64,000 bases of DNA from the NCBI GenBank assembly GCA_020632575.1, contig JACKFH010000001.1:310001-374000 (forward strand), read 5' to 3'. Positions 25,838 to 36,782 of this stretch are shown here, in pieces. Source of the stretch: Candidatus Omnitrophota bacterium (GTDB lineage: Bacteria; Hinthialibacterota; Hinthialibacteria; OLB16). Numbering within the stretch: the first letter of the stretch is position 1; each line of letters begins with the position of its first letter. Below the pieces are notes generated by a model, which was not told the DNA's origin, did not search any database, and saw only the letters and a program-made list of their open reading frames with translations. The translations under genes and the position numbers were made by a program.

Positions 25838-26140
25838 TCAGTGAGGCGCCACCCATGAGGTAGAGAAAGCTTTTTCCGATTCGATCTGATGGAACTCCTC
25901 CTCAGTCACTTCGACAACTATAGATGGAAAAGGGACAGTTGGCGAATCGGCCCCGAAAACGATGGGGACGATGCCGGAAGGGGACGTGTTTGGATTGACT
26001 TCGAGGAGTTTGACCGGTTCATTCGGGTCATCTTCCTCGGGTGAGGCAATACGGACAACTCTCACGATGGACGGGTCGATGTCACGGTGTGCCGTCGCGA
26101 GAAGGCTCGCGATTTCGTCCTTTCCGGGCATGACTGGCAT
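25838..26140 (-). CDS. small conserved partner of the HEPN-like gene
   Basis: 100 residues, acidic, no signal peptide or membrane segment. Two recognisable stretches are EPVKLLEVNPNTSPSGIVPI (about 42-61) and PSIVVEVTEEEFHQIES (about 73-89); I recall similar short proteins next to relatives of the downstream gene. GGAG seven bases before the ATG is a good ribosome binding site. It precedes the HEPN-like gene by 21 bases in the order typical of antitoxin-toxin operons, which suggests, but does not show, that it controls or neutralises it. No DNA-binding motif is evident. Confidence 0.55.
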   Translation of the reverse strand: MPVMPGKDEIASLLATAHRDIDPSIVRVVRIASPEEDDPNEPVKLLEVNPNTSPSGIVPIVFGADSPTVPFPSIVVEVTEEEFHQIESEKAFSTSWVAPH

Positions 26141-26247
26141 GATTCATCTCCTTTACTTTAGCCTAACACCAAAAGAGACGTGGCGGGAGACAGGTCTCCG
26201 TCCTCAAACCCCATTGCGTTCACGACGATGACCTTGGACTGAGGCGG

Positions 26248-29200
26248 TCACCGGCTCAACTCCGCGATCCTCTCCCGATGGCGCCGGTACGCCGCGTATT
26301 CCTCATCAACCATTTCTGGGGTGATCCATTCCAGACCCTCTTTGGAGAAATCCCCCGTGCCATTGGGAAGAATCGCGAAACGTCCGAGCTCCTCGAGTGC
26401 GCCTTCGATCGCTTTCTCGCCCTCGGGGTTTGGGTTCTCCGCCAACTTCTTCTTAAGGAGAGAGAGCGCGCGGAGATCCTCGACCCCATCTCGGACCGAC
26501 TCCCAGCGACGACTCGTGACCACCCCATCGCCTGGATAGACGAGGAGGTAATCGTGCAGCGCGTTTTCCGGATAGAACCAGGGATTGTCACGGTGGGTGC
26601 AGTAACTCCAGAAACCGAATCCCGTGCAACCTCGCAGAGCCGAGAGCCACGCCAGACCTCGATAGTAATGCAATGGCGGACGGTGCTTGGCGTGGTGCAG
26701 GCACTCGTAGGTCCAGAGACGGTCCCCCTCCCGTTTCATCACCTCCATCCGTGGGTCGTCATCTTTCAACAAGAATCCCGATCGATTGGGGCACCAGATA
26801 TCCACATACGGCGCCATCGCTTCGATATCCTCGAGGTCGGCGCGTTCGACCGGGTCGGTGTAGATTCGAACTCTCGGATCGGCCGCTCGACAATCCTTGG
26901 CGTAATCGATGAACCGCTCGACCAGCCCGGGGCTCAAACCGGGTTCATCGACTGGGTAGTAAGCGAAACGATCGTAACCGATCCCCTTGGACGCAAGGAA
27001 ATCGACCCAACTCTTCACATACGTCTTGTTGGCTTTTTGGCGAGCCTCCTCGCTGAATCCCTTCTCTGCGGGTTGCACAAAATCGGCCTTGAGAAACAGA
27101 AGGATGTCGAGCCCCGGACGCGTATCGATGAACTCGCCGAGCATCGACCAGTCCAAAGGTTCGACCAGCTCCCCCGAGGCATCGTACACCCCAGTCGGAA
27201 GATCGTGGCTGGTCACCACCAGCACATTGTTGCCATGCGAAATGCGATCCCGCCAAGTCTCCTCGGGAAAGTCTTTGAGCAGCGAACTGTACAAGTACCC
27301 CCAGGTGCAGAGGTGCGGCGCGGTCCCATCCAGGATGTCCAAATCGTGCACCCGAACCTGCGCCGGAAAGGCGGCGGGTTCGACCAATGGCAACAGAGGA
27401 GAGAACCGAATTTCATACTCAAAAGTTCCCGACCTCTCAGGGCCCGCGGCAAAGTTCAAAAACACCTGACGGGTCTCCCCAGGCGACAACCGGACCAGAT
27501 TCCCCTTATTGAGTTCGACCAGCGCGTCATCGGAAAAATCCTCCACCTCGGTTGGAACCGAAACGACCTCGAAGACTGTGACCTCGGGCGCTTTGCCGCC
27601 CTCTCCCTTCGATTCCACGCCCACCTGAATGGTCAGGGTCTCTTCGCTCAGGTTCATCAGATTGATTGCCGCCGACTCGGTCTCGTTCCGGTACATCTCT
27701 AGCGAGATCCGCTCGCTCTTGAGGAATGGGTCGGTCTCTTCCCGCAATTCCCGGATCTGCCACCATGGGTTGCTCTCCCAGACCAAGAAGGGCGCTGGTC
27801 CTTTTTCCTCCAGTCTATTCATCACCGCCTCGGCCTGTCCCCGTGCCCGCTCCATCGTCGCCACCCCACGGTCGATCGCCCTCGCCGTGGTCAACAACGG
27901 AACCATCTCGGAGGTCGCTCGATTCTCGAGGAGGTCCCGCGCCCTCTTGCCCACCTCCAACAGGTCCAATTCCATCGCGCCGATTTCGGGCAGGGAGGCC
28001 CCCTTCTCGGCCAGGGCTTTTCTCTGGACTTCCAGTTCATCGACACCCTGTTCGAGGCCAGGGAGGAGTCTCTCCAGTCGAGCAATCGCAGTCTCGCGGT
28101 CTTTTTCAATCGCGGTTTGAGAAACCATCGAGTCAGGTTGGTTGAGGAGGCTCCCGGTCTGCTGAGCATCGAATCGATACATCCCCCATTCCACCTTCGC
28201 GGGCGCCGTGGACTCCTCCTTTCGCCAGGTGACACATTGGACATTGCCATCCGCTCCGGGAATCGCCGCCGACAAACGTCCATGGTTTTCGATCAGGGTT
28301 GCTCCCCCGTTTGTGGAGAAGCCCGCGGTTTCCTCGATCGTTTCTCCCTCGCTGTTGAAGAGGTAAAACTTGGAAAAGTATCCGGTGACCAGCAAGTCTC
28401 GCTCGCCATCCCCATCGAAATCCGCGATCGAGGGAGGTCTCCGCGCCCGGCTGGGGAGAGTCGCCCGCCAGAGTTCACGGCCATGAGCGTTCGCACAGAC
28501 CAGGTTCCCCTCCAGGTCGACACAGACGATCTCCAGGTTGCCCCCCTCCACCAGGTTTCCGACCGCGATGGTCGAATCGATCTCCGATCGCCCACCTTCA
28601 GGGACCACTCCCTCTCCCCCGAACTGGAAAAACATTTCAATCGCCCGTCGAAACCTCCCACCAGGATTTTCGGTTGGCCCTCCCCATGGATATCGGCGAT
28701 AACTGGACCGGAGTGGTTGTCGCAACCCAGGTCGGTCTCCCAAACCAGACCCCCCTTCGAGTCGAGAGCCATCAACTTCCCATTCCCCGAGGTGAGAACC
28801 ACTTCCAAATCGCCGTCCCCATCCAGGTTTGCCACAGCCGGCGGACAACTGAATCCGCCGGGGATCTCGCATTTCCAAACCTCCTCGCCAAGTCGATCGA
28901 GGCAGACAAAGTTCCCAGTCCGATCCCCGCCGAGGATTTCGATCCGGCCATCCCGGTCGAGGTCCGCCGCCACAAGTGTTGTTTGGTTCCATTCCAATCC
29001 GGAGGGGAGGGAATAGGTCCAGATCTCGTCACCTTCGGAGGTGAATGCGCGTATCGTTCCTTCTCCGCTGACTGTCAGGATCTCGAGGCCATCGCCGGGG
29101 AAGAGATCGGCCAGTGTTGGCGGAACCGCGAACACCTCATGCGTTGAGACCGACCATTGGAGGTTTCCATCGAAATCGCAAACGACGACCCGCCCGGTCG

Positions 29201-29369
29201 TCGTGGTGAACACCAGTTCCTCCTCCCCACCCTCAATCACATCTCCACGGATAATCGAAGAATCGGGGATCCCGATCCCGAACTTCTTATCCCAAAGAAC
29301 CTCCGCGGATCCCGCGCTCTCCAGAAGAATCAGTATGCCAAAAACAATGAGAAGCCTTTGTGCGAACAT
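26248..29369 (-). CDS. secreted FG-GAP/PQQ-type propeller plus DUF4091 glycoside-hydrolase-like protein (one frameshift near 28584)
   Basis: Two overlapping frames join into about 1040 residues if one base is added near 28584. The first (from the ATG at 29369, GGAGG six bases upstream) gives a signal peptide and blades such as ADLDRDGRIEILGGDRTGNF and ANLDGDGDLEVVLTSGNGKL. The second continues with ADFDGDGERDLLVTGYF, a helical region, and a C-terminal TIM-barrel-like part with FAYYPVDEPGLSPG, where the adjacent Asp-Glu resembles the catalytic pair of GH123. It ends in DUF4091 (GCTGFGFWSYCTHRDN, LLVYPGDGVVTSRRWESV, DGVEDLRALSLLKKKL). Expected to act on extracellular polysaccharide. The break at a GG pair may be a sequencing error or true inactivation. 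Confidence 0.8.
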
Positions 29370-29554
29370 CTCCATCCTCCACCGCAATCATTCGATGGCG
29401 AAAACCCTACCACCATCTCCCAGCCCGGAAAACAACAGGTCCGCCTCCCATCGTGAAGTGGGGTGTCGACACTATTACGATTGCCAACCGATTGACCTAA
29501 AATACTTGCCCGTCCAAGGAAAACGCATGCCGCCCGGAATAGAGGCGGTTTGTC

Positions 29555-30151
29555 ATGTCGCGGACACGGTCCCCTAAAGGTTTCACCCTAATCGAATTGC
29601 TGGTGGTGATCGCGATCATCCTGATTCTGATTGCCATCGCCCTGCCCAATTTCATGGAAGCGAAACTCCGCGCCGATATCGCGCGTGTCCGTTCCGAGTA
29701 TCAATCGCTGGCCACTGCGCTCGAGTGTTACTGCTTGGATTGGCGGTGTTACCCGTATTTCGATGAGTACGGTTTCACCGCTCGGTATAACCCGATCATC
29801 TACCGCTTGATTCCACTGACCACGCCGGTTTCTTACATCGCCAACGTGAGTTTCCAAGATCCCTTTTTGGCTTTCGAAGCGGGAGGTTATGAAGAGGACG
29901 CGGGTCGTTTCTATTACAACTACCGCAACCATGAGGTTTGGAAATCGTCGACCACCCCCTGGGTGAAAATGCCAGTCTGGGTCCTCAACAGCATGGGCCC
30001 CGATGGGACCACCGACCGCGGATTGCTGACAGAAATGTGGGCACGAGGGTTGGTCCCCCCGGATACCGTGGTGGTTTACAGCCCGACAAACGGCAGCCGC
30101 AGCCAGGGGGATATTCCAAAGACCGGCGGCGCGAGCCGGTTTCAGGGGTGA
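29555..30151 (+). CDS. prepilin-type (pseudopilin) protein
   Basis: 198 residues with a type IV prepilin leader: KGFTLIELLVVIAIILILIA, with cleavage expected between Gly and Phe, Glu at +5, and a single N-terminal helix. The globular part starts NFMEAKLRADIARVRSEYQS and ends in YSPTNGSRSQGDIPKTGG, a tail shared with the second pilin in this window (50551-51216). The many copies of such proteins in related genomes are thought to serve type II secretion-like or surface functions. No pilus assembly genes are adjacent. It stands alone on the plus strand between two minus-strand units and ends one base short of the convergent gene at 30153. Confidence 0.9.
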   Translation: MSRTRSPKGFTLIELLVVIAIILILIAIALPNFMEAKLRADIARVRSEYQSLATALECYCLDWRCYPYFDEYGFTARYNPIIYRLIPLTTPVSYIANVSFQDPFLAFEAGGYEEDAGRFYYNYRNHEVWKSSTTPWVKMPVWVLNSMGPDGTTDRGLLTEMWARGLVPPDTVVVYSPTNGSRSQGDIPKTGGASRFQG

Positions 30152-30152
30152 A

Positions 30153-30569
30153 TCACACGTCGCTTTCGATCTCCATCTCCGAAACCGAACTCGAGAGGAA
30201 ATCCTCCGACTCCGCATTCACCCTCGCGGCTGACGCCAAGACAAACTTCTTTCGATCGCATTCGAGCGAGGGTTGGGCAATCGCCTCGACTCCCCATTGG
30301 ATCGAGAAACTCTTCCCCTCGTAAGAGTAGGGGCCAGTGGGAAGGTCGATGGTGACTTTCCTCGACCCGGAGGGACCGATTCCGGTGAGGGTATCCGACC
30401 GCTCGACCGCCCCCTCGGCCCCGCCGCCGGAGGTCGGGCTCTTCACCGTCCAGAAAAGGTTGATGAGGATTTCATCGGTATGACCCAAGTCATCCCAACT
30501 GAGATCCAGATCCAAGGTTGAGCCGGGGGCCTGCGCAATTTCCGCTTGAGGTAATTCAATCCGAATCAT
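30153..30569 (-). CDS. small arrestin-fold-like hypothetical protein
   Basis: 138 residues from the ATG at 30569, with no signal peptide. The pattern of alternating strands with LDLDLSWDDLGHTDEILINL, GSRKVTIDLPTGPYSY and KSFSIQWGVEAIA resembles the beta-sandwich of arrestin/Spo0M-like proteins. The final strand of such domains often reads as WxVxAxA, comparable to the last motif. The ATG overlaps the stop of the upstream gene by four bases (ATGA), so it is co-translated with the DUF3592-like membrane protein, whose own C-terminus is also beta-rich. Function unknown. Confidence 0.6.
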   Translation of the reverse strand: MIRIELPQAEIAQAPGSTLDLDLSWDDLGHTDEILINLFWTVKSPTSGGGAEGAVERSDTLTGIGPSGSRKVTIDLPTGPYSYEGKSFSIQWGVEAIAQPSLECDRKKFVLASAARVNAESEDFLSSSVSEMEIESDV

Positions 30570-31782
30570 GCTCTTTTCCAGTCCCTTCTCCATTCTTTGG
30601 GAAGAATGACGATCGGGTGGTCCGACTTGTAAGGAAGAAAGCCGAGTTGTTTGCCCTCCATGCGGACCAGCCATTTTACTTTCTTATCGCCAAACTCGAA
30701 TGAATGCATCGCATCTTCTGGGATCTCGATCTCCCGGTTCCCTGTCCAGTTTTGCCTGGAGTTCTCCGTAGAGACAACGAGATTTTCCCAGAGGATCGAC
30801 TCACTCTCTTTGACATTTTCGCCTTCGCTTTTGTTGACCGATTCCGCGCAAATTAACCGGACCTGCAATTTTGTAAGCGGATTCCAACCTTGGGGGAAAC
30901 TCCACCCGATTTGCATTGGGTCGCCTAATCTCAGGACCGAGTCGTTGCCCAACACTTTAGGACTCTTGAAGAACAGCCCAGTGACCAGCCAAAGAACTCC
31001 GGCCAAGATAAGAACCAACCCGATTCCGCCGAAGATGCTGAACCCGATGAGATTCATGGGATTGTTGGTGACTCCTCGGAAACCGCTGTCGTAGAGGAAA
31101 ATCATGTAGACGATGCCATTCCAGAAAGCGGCCACGAGTACGATTCCCACCAGTTGTTGGAGGAACGTATATTCCTGCGCGAGTGGTTGGAGATTCCCGA
31201 ACGAAGTCTCTCTTGTGATTCGTCTTGTCTTGAGCCGCGAATAAGTCTCTGGAAGCCACACTTTTTCCTTCGGAGTTTTCCATCTAAAAACAAACAACAA
31301 AAAGATCAAAACCAGAATGCCCATCAGGATAAGGAAGGGCCAAAGTTCGCCAAGACCGAAATCTCGATTCAGGACGGCCTCCGATGGATTCTCGGGATCA
31401 ATCCAACAGACCGTCTCGGATCCGGAGGGATAAGAACGAACGACCTCAGCGTGGCGGTTGTAAAAGCTGGAACTCCCCCCACGGAAATCGTAGCGCTCCG
31501 AAGTGTAATCCTTCCCTTCGTACGTGTACCGGTAAACGATGTGCGGGCTGTAGGTGATGCTGTCCCCGAGTCGTGCGATTCGACCTCGCTGGAGAGGATC
31601 GTGCAAGGGACCTCCACCCAATCCCGAGCCTCGTTCGCCTGGAGGTAGGGCGAGACGATCATGAAATAAACCAAAGAGCCGCCGATTCCGAGGCCGACGA
31701 CGACAATGAATGCGAGGATCCCTCGCGAGTAATCGCGGGGCCGGCCTGTCAATCGTAAGGAGAGAGGGTAAACGTTTTTCAT
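30566..31782 (-). CDS. DUF3592-like membrane protein (one frameshift near 31564)
   Basis: Two frames join into about 405 residues if one base is added to the CCCC run at 31564-31567 (GGGG on the coding strand). The first part has a membrane helix (AFIVVVGLGIGGSLVYFMIV) and RDWVEVPCTILSSEVESHD; the second continues SITYSPHIVYRYTYEGKDYT, YPSGSETVCWIDPENPSEAV, then two to three more helices and a beta-rich C-terminal domain. The W-VPC-I-S-V ... Y-Y-GK-Y ... V-P-P order is that of DUF3592, a widespread membrane family of unknown role. Start chosen at 31782 (AGGGA four bases upstream). The last four bases overlap the arrestin-like gene. Confidence 0.7.
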
Positions 31783-31955
31783 CGTCCCTGTTCCCAAAGA
31801 TTCCGGAACCAGGGGAATAATATCAGAAATCCGCAAGGTGTTTGAGAATCATTTCCAATCTTCTGAGTGACATGCGGACCCCCGGGTTTGCGATGCGACA
31901 GGATTTGGCTAATCTTTTCGCCTTATCAAATCATCTGATCACTGGGAGATTCACC

Positions 31956-34480
31956 ATGTCTCGCTCTTCTGTTTTCATCCTTACTTCGTTCCTCATCTCC
32001 TCCTCCGCCCTCGCCCAAGAAGACCTCAAACAACAGATCTTCGAAAAGGTCTTTGGCAATGCAGTCATCCTCTCTCCCGAGATGGTGCAACAGGTCAACG
32101 AAGGCGAGGCCGGGAAGCGCCACTATGTCGACAAGGATGGTGACGGCATCCCCGAGGAGGTCTGGTTCATCGACACCGCGCTGCGTCATCCCGAGGAGAT
32201 GCGCCCCGTTCTCGTGCGAGCCATCGATGAGGACGGCGACCTGCGCGAGGGGCTTCAACCGGATCTCGACAGCGACCTTTATGTGGCCGATTGGAAAGCA
32301 GACGGAACTGTTGATGCCGTTCTCGATTACACCGATGTGGACGGCGACAACGATCTCGATGAAATGGGAAGTTATTTCTGGGACAAGGGTGGGTCCTGGC
32401 TGGAGCGTCCCTCGGTCCGAGTTTGGTGGGGGCGCGATGAGGGAGATGACAACCTGCTTTGGTACGATGTCGGTTACACCTACAGCCAACCCCTCTGCCA
32501 GTACCGGACCCACTTCGGCGGCGCCGAAACCTTTGTCAACTTCGGCATCGGCCTCGAGGACAAGGTCTGGACTCCCTTCTTTGAAAATCCGTTTCTTTTT
32601 TATGACCACGATTTCGACAATGTGACCGAAGAAGTCCTACGACTCTCAGGGATTGATTACCGGATCGACTACCTCCGCCACAGTTTTGATGCCGACCATG
32701 ATGGGACCTGGGACAACCCACGCGATTTTGATTGTTCCCTCAGCGCCCACGCTCCGGAAAACCTAACCTTCGATGAAAGTGAAGCCGAACATATCACGTT
32801 ACGCGGCATCCCCACGGGTCCCTTTACTCGCTATCGAACCGCGCCGGAAATTGTAAAGGGCGTCGTCTGGAAGGACATGCTCCTGACCTGGGACGAGAAC
32901 GACAACAATGTCGATGGCCAGCGGTTCGCCGATGACATCGAGCGTTGGGAGGGAGTGATCGCCGATGGCACCGACGAGTTCAAACAGATCGGCGGCCCCA
33001 GTGGCGGTCCGACCAACAAACGAAACGAACTGATCACCGAGCCCAAAGGCCCGGCCGTCTTTTACTACCACCCCGCCGATCAACGCATCCACTTGATGGG
33101 CGCTGAAAAGGCTTGGACTAAAGTTGACTATGACATGGACCAGGAAGTTGATACCCGCTACGGGTTGGTCGACACGAACAGCGATGGTTACATCGACACT
33201 TGGCAGATCGACTTCGGCGCGGATGGTTCGGTCGAGGAGGAGTGGAGTTCACCCGTCGATACCTTCGAGTCAATCAACTGGGTCTGGCCCGATGTCAACT
33301 CGGTCATGCAGCCGGTGATCGAGGAAGTCCCCAATCAACTCTTCGCGCTGGTCCAGTGCCTCGAACAAGCGATCAAGGAGGAAACAGGAGAAAAAACAGC
33401 AACAGTCCTTGGAAAACTCATTCACTCCGGATTCGACAACGAGCACATCTCGATGGATCTCCGCAAGAAATATTTGAATAGCCATGAGAGCCTGCGTTAT
33501 TACTTCGAAATCTATAAGGATGAACTCATCCATCAGCTAAGAGGGGCGTTTAAGGACGAATCGTTCTGGAAGGAGTTCGATGGATTGCGTTCCAAGGGCG
33601 AATTGACAGGGATGACGGACCTCCTCGAAAAGCAATTTCAAATCGACGAGTCGGAAATCCAGCCGCTCGAGTATTGGGTCGCGAAACGGCGGATGGAGAT
33701 CGCCGAATCTCGAGTTGCCTGGGCGCAAGATTGGGTGCCGCCGAACATCGGTTGGGAATCCGAAAAGATTGCCTATCGAGTCTACTGGGGCCAGTTCGAT
33801 TTCTTCGGCAAGAAGGAGGATGTTCTCCTCTACCCGACCATCGGCAGCCAGAGTTATCACGAAGAGACCGACTGGGGCATCGATGCTCTTTTGGTCGGCG
33901 ATTCGCCGGGCTGCGGCGGAATGACCCTCTATGTCGATGGCGAGCCCTATCCGGTTTGGGCCAACCTCGGGGAATCCAAAACGAAGTTCGAAAAGAAACT
34001 GGTTTACGAAAGCGACTCGATGGTGACCATCGAATACACCGCCGAACCAGTCGGTCCGGAGGATTCACCGTACTCGATCACCGTTCATTGCACGGCGCTC
34101 GAAGGGAAACCCTATTCCCCTGTCGAAATCCGTGTGAGTGGGGCCGACAATGGCAAAAAACTCCAGATCGGAATTGGGTTCACCAAACTTGGCGAGGAAG
34201 AACTCGCCCTCGACACCGAAACCGGGGTCTTTGGAATCCGAGGTTATCAGGACCCGGCCATCGGTCGGATCGGAATGGGCCTGGTTTTCCCGAAGGATCG
34301 TTTCGCGGGATGAAGAACCTGGACAATCAGAATCAAATCGTGATCGATGTGGACCGCAACATCCGCTCAATGCACTACATTCAATGCGAGTGGCTGCGCG
34401 GGGTCCGGTTCAACCGTTCCCCCTCGCTGAGCGATTGGATGGATGACCTCCGCGAGACCGCGATGGAGGTGGATAACTGA
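31956..34480 (+). CDS. DUF4861-type secreted protein (one frameshift near 34308)
   Basis: Signal peptide from the ATG at 31956 (MSRSSVFILTSFLISSSALA; GGGAGA upstream). The N-terminal half is rich in short acidic calcium-type loops (DKDGDGIPEEVWF, DVDGDNDLDEMGSYF, DTNSDGYIDTW). The C-terminal third fits DUF4861: ESEKIAYRVYWGQFDFFGKK, SYHEETDWGIDALLVGDSPG. The frame stops at 34313 after FPKDRFAG, but the next frame carries a plausible end (MKNLDNQNQIVIDVDRNIRS ... DWMDDLRETAMEVDN) to 34480. Adding one base to the GGG at 34306-34308 joins them into 841 residues. DUF4861 proteins usually accompany polysaccharide-degradation loci. The stop at 34480 overlaps the ATG of the next gene. Confidence 0.75.
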
Positions 34481-36725
34481 TGACCTCTGAACCGAATGGT
34501 GTCATACCCGCGAAGGCGGGTATCCATGGCGCAGGACCTTTATGGATTCCCGCCTACGCGGGAATGACGGGGAGGGGACTGCGGATTTCATGTCATTGTT
34601 TCTTTTTCATCGCGGGCTTGGTTCTCTCAACGAACTCTGCCTTCGCCTGGGACGGTTTCGTCTGGGAAACCTGGCAAGAAATCACCGGTGTGGAGAAACC
34701 GGAGATCAATTCGCCTCAAGCCGGAGAAGCCGATTTCGTTACTCTGATGCTCACCGAGGTCCTGGCTCCAAAAAGATCGAGACTATCCAGGAGTGGGAGA
34801 CCAAACGCGACCGAATCCTCGAAGTCCTCAAACAAATGATCGGCGAGCCGACCGATCTGGAGAGAGTCCCGCCCTACACCCAAGTCCTCGGGAAGGAAGA
34901 CGCGGGGCGTTACATGCGTCACCACCTGAAGATTGCCACGGAGCCTGAAGATTGGATCCCGGCTTATCTTCTTATTCCGAAAGACCTGCCCGAGGGCCCC
35001 AACCCGGCGATGATTGTTCTGCATCAAACGGTCTCTCAGGGCAAGGACGAACCGGCCGGGATCGAGGGGAGCGACGATATGGATTTCGCCGCTGAGTTGG
35101 TCGAACGCGGTTTCATCTGTCTCGTTCCCGATGTCATCGGATTCGGCGAGAGGACGCCGGAGGGGGCTCCGCCATACACCGGGGCGCATGATTTCTATAA
35201 GCGCCACCCCAACTGGTCCTTCTTCGGCAAGATGATTTGGGACTTCCAGCAGTGCGTGAACTTTTTGGAGACCCTTCCCGAGGTCGACCCTCGACGCATC
35301 GGTTCGATCGGGCATTCGCACGGCGCTTACGGCACCATCATGTGCTCCATCTTCGAGCCGCGTATCTCGGCGGCAGTGGCGAGCTGCGGTTTCAACACAC
35401 TTAGGACTGACCCTGATCCGAATCGGTGGAGTCGCCTGACCGCTCTCCTTCCCCGTCTCGAGTTCTATGTTCAGGATATTAAGTCAGCGCCCTTCGATTG
35501 GCATGAGGTCATCGCCTGCATGGCTCCACGACCCTACTTCAATTGGGCGACACTCGAGGATCAGGTCTTTCCAAACACGGATAACCTCGCCAGCATCTAC
35601 GAGGAGATGAAAGAGGTCTATTCCTTGTACGGCGCCCGAGATGATTTTCAGGGCCGTCTGGTCCCGGGCAAACATCGGTTCCCGGAGGAGGGACGGGAAC
35701 AGGCATATGCCTTTTTGCAACAGCATCTGCCGAAGCGACCGAACCTGGACGCCTATCGGATCGAACTCCCGTCTTCTCAGGAGGAATGGGAAACCCATTC
35801 CGACCAGGTCAAACAGCTGATCCTGAGAGATATCGGCTCCGTCGATCCGCCAATCACTCCCGCCGAGGTCAAGGAGATTTCTCGTGAAGCGAAGGAGGGC
35901 TACGAGCAGGTCCGATTGGAATACGAAATCGATGGCGGCGTCACCGTTGCCGCTTATCTCTTGGTTCCGGATAATCTTGAAGGGGAACACCCGGGAATCA
36001 TCGCCTTCCATCAGACCACCGAGGAAGGGAAAAACGAGCCCGCGGGTTTAGCCGGGCGCGAGAGCCTCCACTTCGGCACCGAATTGGTGAGACGAGGCTA
36101 TGTCGTCCTAATTCCCGACTCGATCACCGCCGGCGAACGCATTGACCCGCCAGGAGCTTTTCATACCGCCGCGCATTATCGCCGTCACTCAAACACTTCG
36201 GCCATGGGCAAGATGATTCAGGATGGTCGTGTCGCCATCAGCGTGCTTCAGTCCTTCGACTTTGTGGACGGCGACCGGATTGGAACGATCGGGCACTCGC
36301 TTGGCGCCGAGGAATCCCTCTTTGTCGCCGCCTTCGATGATCGAGTGAAAGCCGCGGTCGCGAGTTGCGGCTACGCTCCCCTTGCAGTCGAGAAGAAACC
36401 GGACCGATGGGCGCGAGACCACTGGTTCTCCTACATCCCGAAATGGCGGATCGACCTGCGCGCAGGACGAAAACCCGCCTGGGATTTCGACGCCGCCATG
36501 TCCCTGATCGCGCCACGCGGCTATTTCAACTTTCAGACCTCCGAGGACCAGATCTTCGAGGAGGGGAAGGCGGCCGATGCGATGACGCTCTCGCTCATGG
36601 ACATCTGGTCATTCCTTGGAGCCCCCGAGAATCTCAGGAGCCGTCTCGATCCGGGTGAGCATGACATCAACGAAGACGCGAGAGAGGAGGTCTATGAGTG
36701 GATGGATAAAATACTTTTGCCTTAG
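34480..36725 (+). CDS. twin alpha/beta-hydrolase (esterase) (one frameshift at 34770-34774)
   Basis: The reading frame from 34480 encodes a repeat-derived stretch, then a hydrophobic leader (CFFFIAGLVLSTNSAFA), and closes soon after the AAAAA run at 34770-34774. The other frame carries the rest. With a sixth A the join reads LAPKKIETIQEWETKRD, about 748 residues. Two homologous hydrolase domains follow, each with the order HQT..GKDEPAG / HQTTEEGKNEPAG, a nucleophile elbow (GHSHGAYG, Ser codon 35316; GHSLGAEE, Ser codon 36297), an acidic residue and a late His (GKHRFPEEGREQAY; GEHDINEDAREEVY). Closest to acetyl-xylan-esterase/dienelactone-type families. Both domains look active. The true start may be the ATG at 34564, just after the palindrome. 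Confidence 0.8.
34501..34570. repeat. REP-like palindrome (CCCGCGAAGGCGGG type) inside the start of the twin esterase gene
   Basis: Two hairpins (CCCGCGAAGGCGGG and CCCGCCTACGCGGG) nested in a larger inverted repeat: 34501-34527 pairs with 34544-34570 at 24 of 27 positions. When translated this element gives VIPAKAGIH...WIPAYAGMT, a signature of this mobile repeat in many genomes. It lies between the overlapping ATG at 34480 and the signal peptide of the esterase. Confidence 0.85.
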
Positions 36726-36782
36726 CAGACCAATCCATCTTCGTAGCCGGCAACTCATTTGCAGGGTGAATGCAACAAACTG

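Noticed and set aside
26278..27702. 474-codon plus-strand frame opposite the DUF4091 gene
   Set aside because: Antisense shadow; DUF4091 motifs are on the minus strand.
34764..34780. programmed -1 frameshift as the definite explanation of the esterase break
   Set aside because: The A5 run does not form a standard slippery heptamer and no downstream stimulatory structure was evident. Kept only as one alternative.
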